Assembly (NCBI GenBank): GCA_002402085.1
Contig: NVVB01000110.1
Coordinates: 3,401 to 11,443 of the forward strand
Direction: 5' to 3'
DNA length: 8,043 bases
Source: Gammaproteobacteria bacterium
GTDB lineage: Bacteria; Pseudomonadota; Gammaproteobacteria; Pseudomonadales; UBA3067
The position numbers and the translations under genes are program-made. Of this stretch, positions 1 through 6,200 are shown piece after piece. Below the pieces are notes generated by a model. It had not been told where the DNA came from. It did no database searches and saw only the letters and a list, made by a program, of their open reading frames with translations. How positions within the stretch are numbered: position 1 is the stretch's first letter; each line of letters opens with the position of its first letter.

Positions 1-153
1 CAATGCCCTGAAGACGAAAACGAAGCCTGTCAAACATTAAAAAGTAAACGCGTCTATGCCGGTAACGAGTGGGTCACCGAGCTACCGAGCAATCAAGCGG
101 TTAATTACTACGTCACCATCGGCGATAGAACCAAGAAGAAAACCTACCCCTGA
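1..153 (+). CDS. Probable fimbrial periplasmic chaperone, C-terminal fragment (5' end outside window)
   Basis: Frame 1 is open from the left edge to a TGA at 151-153, giving the last 50 residues of a protein. Visible features are two cysteines eight residues apart (residues 2 and 10 of the fragment), a K-R-V-Y-A-G-N-E-W segment, then alternating polar/hydrophobic residues (NYYVTIGD) and a basic tail ending KKKTYP. A beta-strand-rich end with a possible disulfide, placed just before a CS1-type usher, fits the second immunoglobulin-like domain of a periplasmic chaperone. Such chaperones hold pilin subunits in the periplasm and deliver them to the usher. The assignment rests mostly on operon position and general strand pattern; the donor-strand motif and N-terminal domain are outside the window. 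A pilin-like subunit is the main alternative. The usher begins 46 or 97 bases downstream depending on its start, so co-transcription is likely. Confidence 0.5.
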   Translation, partial: QCPEDENEACQTLKSKRVYAGNEWVTELPSNQAVNYYVTIGDRTKKKTYP

Positions 154-243
154 TTAACAACACCTAGATCCACCCCCTATTGCGTAGAGTTACGATGATT
201 TGAAACATTACACGCATCATAAAGCGGCCAATCCAATATCCCC

Positions 244-248
244 GAGGA
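244..248 (+). promoter_or_regulatory. Candidate ribosome binding site for the usher ATG start
   Basis: GAGGA lies only two bases before ATG 251, closer than the usual 5-9 bases. The competing TTG at 200 has only a weak TAGAG about ten bases upstream. The site slightly favours ATG 251 but does not settle the start. Confidence 0.3.
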
Positions 249-250
249 AC

Positions 251-2881
251 ATGCCTGATTTAATTAAGGCAATCTTTAAGGATAAGTCGCTTCGTGGTGC
301 GTTCATAGACAACACCGACCGTGTCTCCCACGCACGGTTAAAAATTTTAATACTGTCAACCCTATTGGTGTTGTCTGTATTATTTAACACCATACCAAGT
401 CATGCTAACCCACCGATCTTCATCGCCTCCAATGCGCCTCCCAGTGGTTTTGAAAGCCTTATTCAGCCTCAGACCACTGCAGTGGACATTTACTATGGCA
501 ATCATTATCTATTAACGTCCCTCGCCACCTTCACGCCAACGCGCATCGAATTCCATCATCCCGATCAGATATTACAATTTATCCCAGACCTTTTAGAACC
601 CGGTCGGGTACTCAATAAACTCAGAACACCGCTCGATATTCACAGTGAGTTAGTCTGTGGCCGCACTAATCAAGACCGCTGCGGGACACTCGAAGCCGAC
701 GTCGTCGACGTCATCTTTGACTCGGGCAAATTCAGAGTGGATCTATTTATTAACCCGACCTACTTAGTCGTACGCGACGCCATTTCTAATCCGCTACTGC
801 CAGAGTCCACCTCCGGCACTTCGTTTATCCAGCTTATTAACGGTTCATTTTCAGGTCAGGACGATAGCGCCGAGTCCTATACCATTTCAGGGGTAAGCAC
901 CTTAGGTCGACGCCAAAGCCGTCTACAATCAAGCTGGGCAAGTACCGACGCCAACAGTCTCAACATTGACACCTTATTTTGGCGTAGCGACTACGAAGGC
1001 TATGATCTACAAGCGGGATTAATTCGCACCTCAGGCCGAGGACTGACGTTCACCTCCCAACAAGATATCACTGGCATAAGCGCCACCACCTCACTCATTA
1101 CGCGAACCGACTTAGCCTACGCGAGGGGCAGTGAAATACAGCTGTTTTTAAACTCCCGTAGTCGGGTTGAAATATTCAAAGACGATCGCTTAGTCGACAC
1201 ACGCTTTTACGACATTGGTAACCAATCACTGGACACCTCTCGCTTACCGAATGGCGCGTATGACATTGTGCTCAGAATACGTGATTCCTCCGGTAGTCAG
1301 CGTGAAGAAAACCACTTTTTTGTAAAGTCTCCTAAGCTTCCCCCAAGAGATGCTCCGCAATATTTCGTGCACTTTGGCAAACTATTTACCCCGTCTGAGG
1401 CTGACTTATTTCCGAACGAAACGCCAAGCTGGGTATTTCGATCCGGTTATGCAAAACGTATTAACGATACCCTCGGGGGTGAAATTGCATTGCTCAGCAC
1501 CCAAGGACAATCCTTGGTAGAAACGAGCGTATTTTGGTTTGGCCAAGGCTATGATTTACAGAGCAGTTTGATGACTAGCACCCAAGGAGACTTCGGACTG
1601 GCGTTTAATAGCCAATACCGATTAGGTGTCGCCTCAATTGGTTACAACTACCGACGTATTTGGGCCGACCAGGAATTCGATTTTCAAGGCGACGACACAC
1701 AAAATCAAGTCTTCCTACAAAGCGCCTCGGAACAACGCTTTGATCCGGTGCCCAATTCAACCTTACAAAGTACCCTGTCACTGAATGTATTAGTAGGCCA
1801 AGGTAACCTGGGCCTTCAATCCAGTTACAGCCACAATCAATTTGAAGACAAACGCACCAGCTACAGTCTGCGCTATCAACGGCCTTTATTTCGCAGCGGA
1901 CCCTACCAACTTAATGTCTCCACACACCTAGGCAAGGACGACGACGAATACCAAGCCTTACTGGGACTGTCCTTACGCCACAGCACCAAACATTTGAGTA
2001 ATACTCTCAACGCACGCTATGCCTCCGAGAAAGACGCTGAAGAATCCAGCTCAGGGATCGCCGCTAATGCGCGTACGACATGGAACGACAAAGATCTTTA
2101 TGAAGGCGACTTACAAGGCAGCCTTCGCGCCAATAAAGACCTTAACGAATCCAACCTCGGCGCTGAAATAGAATATAATTCTCGCCTTGGCCACAGTCGA
2201 TTCGCCGTTGAGGAATCCCGTACTGCCGATGACACGACCTTACAATACGGCGGCAACTTAGCCTTTAGTTTAATCGCAGCCAAGGACCTATTTGCCTTCG
2301 GTGGCAAACAACAATCTACCGGTGCGGCTGTGATTAATATCGAGGGCCAAGCCAGCGAAACGAAATTTGATATTTACGTCAATGGTCAACGACGCGGCGA
2401 AGCCATTGCCGACGCAAAAACAGTACTAAGCCTCGCCCCCTACCAGAGTTACAAGGTTCGTCTGCGCCCTACCGGCGCGGGGTTTATTTCTTTCAACGAC
2501 GAAGTGAAAACCATCACTATTTATCCCGGCAACGTCGAACAACTGACCTGGGAGATACAAGACCTAGTGGTGATCTTTGGTCGCGTCTTCGGTGCTGATG
2601 GCAAGCCTCTCGCCAATGCCCGCATCACCGGTGCCTTAGGCCTAGCGACCAGCGATGATATCGGATTATTTCAAGCCGAAATCAAAAAGAACACGCAAGC
2701 GATAATCTTTCAAACACTCACCCATCAATGCAAAATAGACACTCGCCAATTAAGCATCCAGCAGGGCATTGCCAACCTTGGTAATATCACCTGCCTCTCC
2801 GCCGTCCAAGAAGAAAAGCCTTTAAATGACGCTTTAGCCCCCTCCCCCATTAAGCCTTCATCCATTAAGCCCTCACACTAA
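251..2881 (+). CDS. CS1/TcfC-type fimbrial outer-membrane usher
   Basis: This protein forms the outer-membrane pore and assembly platform that receives subunit-chaperone complexes and secretes the fimbria. It has 876 residues counted from ATG 251, normal for ushers. A hydrophobic signal core (about residues 32-45, ILILSTLLVLSVLF) ends at SHA|N near residue 52, after an unusually long n-region. C136 and C144 frame a likely disulfide loop, followed by a VDVIFD...FRVDLFIN segment typical of the family. Residues about 293-365 match the TcfC E-set-like domain, with phrases SRSRVEIF, DTRFYDIGNQSLDTS and PNGAYDIVLRIRD. Residues about 370-690 are aromatic-rich alternating strands, consistent with the beta-barrel. 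The C-terminal CS1 usher domain (about 698-850) shows APYQSYKV, YPGN (758-761), FGR (776-778), DDIG (802-805) and C827/C848. TTG 200 is an in-frame alternative adding 17 residues. The family call is recognised from motifs; the start is uncertain. The last residues come from a DNA repeat. No pilin or tip-adhesin gene follows. Confidence 0.9.
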   Translation: MPDLIKAIFKDKSLRGAFIDNTDRVSHARLKILILSTLLVLSVLFNTIPSHANPPIFIASNAPPSGFESLIQPQTTAVDIYYGNHYLLTSLATFTPTRIEFHHPDQILQFIPDLLEPGRVLNKLRTPLDIHSELVCGRTNQDRCGTLEADVVDVIFDSGKFRVDLFINPTYLVVRDAISNPLLPESTSGTSFIQLINGSFSGQDDSAESYTISGVSTLGRRQSRLQSSWASTDANSLNIDTLFWRSDYEGYDLQAGLIRTSGRGLTFTSQQDITGISATTSLITRTDLAYARGSEIQLFLNSRSRVEIFKDDRLVDTRFYDIGNQSLDTSRLPNGAYDIVLRIRDSSGSQREENHFFVKSPKLPPRDAPQYFVHFGKLFTPSEADLFPNETPSWVFRSGYAKRINDTLGGEIALLSTQGQSLVETSVFWFGQGYDLQSSLMTSTQGDFGLAFNSQYRLGVASIGYNYRRIWADQEFDFQGDDTQNQVFLQSASEQRFDPVPNSTLQSTLSLNVLVGQGNLGLQSSYSHNQFEDKRTSYSLRYQRPLFRSGPYQLNVSTHLGKDDDEYQALLGLSLRHSTKHLSNTLNARYASEKDAEESSSGIAANARTTWNDKDLYEGDLQGSLRANKDLNESNLGAEIEYNSRLGHSRFAVEESRTADDTTLQYGGNLAFSLIAAKDLFAFGGKQQSTGAAVINIEGQASETKFDIYVNGQRRGEAIADAKTVLSLAPYQSYKVRLRPTGAGFISFNDEVKTITIYPGNVEQLTWEIQDLVVIFGRVFGADGKPLANARITGALGLATSDDIGLFQAEIKKNTQAIIFQTLTHQCKIDTRQLSIQQGIANLGNITCLSAVQEEKPLNDALAPSPIKPSSIKPSH

Positions 2882-2928
2882 ATCCTGCCACTAAGCCCTT
2901 CCAACTAAACCCTTCCAACTAAACCCTC
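2847..2928 (+). repeat. Degenerate tandem array, six units of 12-15 bp, spanning the usher stop codon
   Basis: Units begin at about 2847, 2862, 2876, 2888, 2901 and 2915, with forms such as CCATTAAGCCTTCAT, CCACTAAGCCCTT and CCAACTAAACCCTT. The last two copies differ only at the final base. The first two are coding and give the repeated peptide PIKPS-SIKPS. The second copy is 14 rather than 15 bases, so the third copy is read in a shifted phase and its TAA becomes the stop codon (2879-2881). A weaker related unit may exist just upstream, around 2831-2845. Confidence 0.8.
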
Positions 2929-3030
2929 TATTGACGCCTTCACACCGCCATTTTTCTAGCGCCGATCAGCCAGTAAAGCAATGTATTATTGGCACTTACC
3001 CCGCAAACGCCTACGACTCCTCACGCCGAC

Positions 3031-3062
3031 CCTAAGCACAACCTAAGCACAACCTAAGCACA
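3031..3062 (+). repeat. Tandem direct repeat, three copies of an 11 bp unit (CCTAAGCACAA)
   Basis: Two exact copies (3031-3041, 3042-3052) are followed by a third that matches for ten bases (3053-3062). The copies are near-identical, so the expansion may be recent or maintained. The CTAAGC core also occurs in the array around the usher stop codon and once more at 3156-3161. Confidence 0.9.
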
Positions 3063-3170
3063 CCCAATAAAGGCTAAAATGCCCATGCTCAAGGACTAGG
3101 ACGACTATTATTAATAGAGCCGTAATCCAACCTTGGGTAATACACTATTCAAACGCTAAGCATCAACATT

Positions 3171-3215
3171 GAGCCTAGAAATATTGAGTCTAGAAATATT
3201 AAACCTAGGAATTAG
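3171..3215 (+). repeat. Tandem direct repeat, three copies of a 15 bp unit
   Basis: Copies are GAGCCTAGAAATATT (3171-3185), GAGTCTAGAAATATT (3186-3200) and the more divergent AAACCTAGGAATTAG (3201-3215). Each carries a CTAG core. In the third copy AGAAAT has become AGGAAT, which supplies the TAGGA used as the ribosome binding site of the downstream gene. Confidence 0.85.
3206..3210 (+). promoter_or_regulatory. Ribosome binding site deciding the GTG start at 3219
   Basis: TAGGA ends eight bases before GTG 3219, a good Shine-Dalgarno distance. An in-frame TAG at 3213-3215 excludes any start further upstream. The kinase domain begins only a few codons after the GTG, so a start much further in would remove part of it. 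Confidence 0.7.
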
Positions 3216-3218
3216 GCA

Positions 3219-6200
3219 GTGATTAATCCTGTCAAAGGCTATCAAGTCACTGAGGAGCAATACTGCGGTACCAATACCGTCATTTATCGCGCCATCAGAG
3301 AATCTGATCATCTCGCAGTGGTTTTAAAAACCGCCACCGGCGAATGCCCGACGGCCGAACAACTGGGCCGTTATCGGCATGAATTCGAAATCATTAATTT
3401 AATAAAAAGTGATCGAATCATTAAAGTGATCTCCATCGAGCAAGAAGAAATGGCTTGCTCGTTGGTATTGGAAGACTGTGGTGGCGTGTCATTGGCGCAA
3501 CTCATTAAAGACAATTACGCGTTTACTATTCCCGAAATATTAACCATTGCCAGTAATACCATCACGGGCATTAGCCAGATTCACGCGGCCAATGTAATTC
3601 ACAAAGACATCAATCCCTCCAATATCATTTATAACCCAGAGAGCGGCGATTTAAAAATAATCGATTTTGGAATATCGTCAATTCTTCCTAAAGAACAACC
3701 TACTATCTGTAACCCCGCGCAACTACAAGGCACGCTGGCGTATATCGCCCCTGAACAAACAGGGCGAATGAATCGCGCTGTAGATTACCGCGCTGATTTT
3801 TATTCGTTAGGCATTACGCTTTATGAGCTAACCGTTGGCCAAGTACCGTTTCAATCCGAACAAGCACTCGAAATAATTCACGGTCACATTGCCGGCGTAA
3901 TCACGCCCCCCCACGTAACTAATCCAGAAATCCCGAAAGCGCTGTCAGACATAATCCTAAAACTTACAGCAAAAACAGCCGAAGAACGTTATCAAGGCAG
4001 CTGGGGCATTAAGGCTGACCTGACCCGATGCATTGAACAATACACGCTGCATCAACAAATCGAACCCTTTAAACTCGCCACCTTTGACCTGCCGGATCGA
4101 TTTGAAATCCCGCAAAAACTTTATGGCCGTTCGAGAGAGGTCAATGAAATTGTCTCCTTGTTTGATCAAGTCGAACAAGGTCGCTTTGAATTTGTACTTA
4201 TCTCTGGATTTTCGGGCATAGGCAAAACCTCCCTCGTACGTGAAGTACACAAGCCATTGACGCGTCGTAAAGGATATTTTGTATCAGGAAAATTTGATCA
4301 ATTTTGTATAGACAAGCCTTTCTCCGCAATCTCCATTGCATTTTCGCAATTGATTAAACAGATATTAACCGAGGGCATCAATAGTATCGCCCTATGGAAA
4401 CATCAAATTAATACCCACCTAGGGGAAAACATTAGTGTACTGGCCGAACTGATTCCCGATATAAAACACATCGTCGGCCCCCAAGAGCCTTCCGTCAGCC
4501 TTGATGCTCGGCTCGCAAAAAGTCGTTTTCAAGTCACCCTTCAAAGTTTTATACGAATATTCGCCCAACGTAAACTACCACTAATTATTTTCTTAGACGA
4601 CCTGCAATGGGCCGATGCGGCTTCGTTTTCACTGATCCACCTTTTTCTAACCGACAAAAACAATCATTACTTACTTCTTCTAGGCGCCTATCGCGATAAT
4701 GAAGTCGGTCCCAGCCACCCCTTAACCCATCTAATCAATGAACTTGAAGAAGAATCCGCCCCACTACATGCAATTAAATTGGACAAGTTACCCGAGTTAG
4801 AAATCCAACATCTAGTGGCCGACGCGCTTTACCGAACACAAGCGGAAGTAGCCGATCTTGCACTATTGGTTTCCAACAAAACCAGAGGTAATCCGTTTTT
4901 TATCGAGCAGTTATTAAAAAACATTTATGCCAATAAATTGCTTTATTTCGACACCGAAGCCGGCCAATGGTGCTGGGATATAGAACGCATACGACTGGCC
5001 GACATTAGCGATAATGTGGTTGATTTAATCAGCAGCAAAATTCGCCAACTGCCCCAACTCACGCAAGAAATACTCTTTGTGGGAGCGTGTACCGGCAACG
5101 TGTTCCCGCTCAATATTTTATGCCATATCACACAAAACAAGCCAAAAGAAATTGAATTAATATTAAAAGAGGCGTCTATTCAGGGCCTGGTCATCCCTAT
5201 TGGAAACACCATTCACTTAGAGCTCTCCAACCAAGAACTCATAAACAAAATGGCCCAAGGTGAAAGCATTGACTACCGCTTTGCTCATGACCGAATTCAG
5301 CAGTCTGCTTATAATTTTTTCCCCGAATCACAACGTCAACAAATCGATTATAAACTCGGGTGGTTTTTCTACCATCACGATGCAAGAGTATTGGACGAAA
5401 AAATATTTGACGTCGTTAATCACCTCAACAATTCATCGCAACTGATCAATACCACGCAAGAAAAGAGCACCGTAGTTAAACTGAACTACCAATCAATGCT
5501 TAAAGCCAAGCGCAGTGGTGCTTATAAGACAGCCCATGGCTACGGACTCTCAGCGCTTAAGTTGATGGACGATCAATGGCAAGCATCCGACTATGAGCAA
5601 AATATCGATCTCTACACCCAACTTGCTGAAGTGTGCTCATTATTAGGGCTCACTGAAGAAATGAACGCCTATATCGATCTAGTCGTGACTCACGCGAAAA
5701 ATACATTGGACAAAGTGCACGCCCTAGAAAAAAGATTTGCAAGCTACAGTGTACGAAGAGAACACGCTAAAGCGATTAGTATTGGCGTCGATGCATTGCA
5801 AATGCTTGGGCTTAAGATTCCCAAGAACCCGACTAGTTTGGATATGACAATAAAGTTAGCGCACTTTTTTCTAGTGGCTAATCGAAAACTGAATAGCATC
5901 GATAAAAACAACTTACCTGAAACCACCGATGAAACGCACATCGCCGTTTTGCGAATCCTTGCGGGATTATCCACGTCAGCCTTTGTCGCAACCCGTTATC
6001 TCCCTATATATCTGGGACTGACTTCGGTTCAATACAGTGTAAAACACGGTTTTTGTGGCTTCTCGGAGATGGGCTTTTCAAACAGTGCGGTATTATTCAG
6101 TAGCATTTTGGAACAATTTGAAAAAGGCCGTGAATTTTCTCAATGGTCCATGAGGATAGCGGAGCGATTTGACGCAGGCCAACATCTCGCGAAAGCCTCA

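Larger units (their letters stand above)
2882..3218. other. Intergenic region of 337 bases without a recognisable gene
   Basis: No open frame with a plausible start, ribosome binding site or protein character was seen on either strand. The region holds the end of one tandem array and two complete further arrays. It also holds a modest stem-loop at 2969-2993 (8 bp with one G-T pair, 9-base loop, no following T-run) and an AT-rich stretch near 3105-3117. No confident promoter or intrinsic terminator was identified, so it is unclear whether the downstream gene is transcribed separately. A small RNA cannot be ruled out, but nothing supports one. Confidence 0.6.

Noticed and set aside
1501..1517. 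Perfect 7 bp inverted repeat with a 3-base loop inside the usher gene
   Set aside because: It is fully explained by coding sequence, with no sign of regulatory placement; a repeat of this size is expected by chance in a gene of this length.
2931..2959. TTGACG as a possible -35 box
   Set aside because: The sequence at the right distance (TTCTAG region) is a poor -10 match.
2969..2993. Stem-loop (8 bp stem with one G-T pair, 9-base loop) after the usher gene, considered as a terminator
   Set aside because: It has no T-run after the stem, is only moderately GC-rich and lies about 90 bases past the stop codon; it is too weak to call.
3105..3117. TATTAT-like -10 element upstream of the sensor gene
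   Set aside because: No acceptable -35 hexamer lies 16-18 bases upstream, and AT-rich hexamers of this kind are common.
2772..3143. Similar segments CCAACCTTGGTAATATCAC (from 2772) and CCAACCTTGGGTAATACAC (from 3127)
   Set aside because: They need a gap to align, are short, and one lies in conserved coding sequence; chance is a sufficient explanation.
3957..4250. Antisense open frame opposite the kinase/ATPase junction
   Set aside because: It lies wholly within a strongly supported coding frame on the other strand and has no recognisable domain; treated as a shadow.
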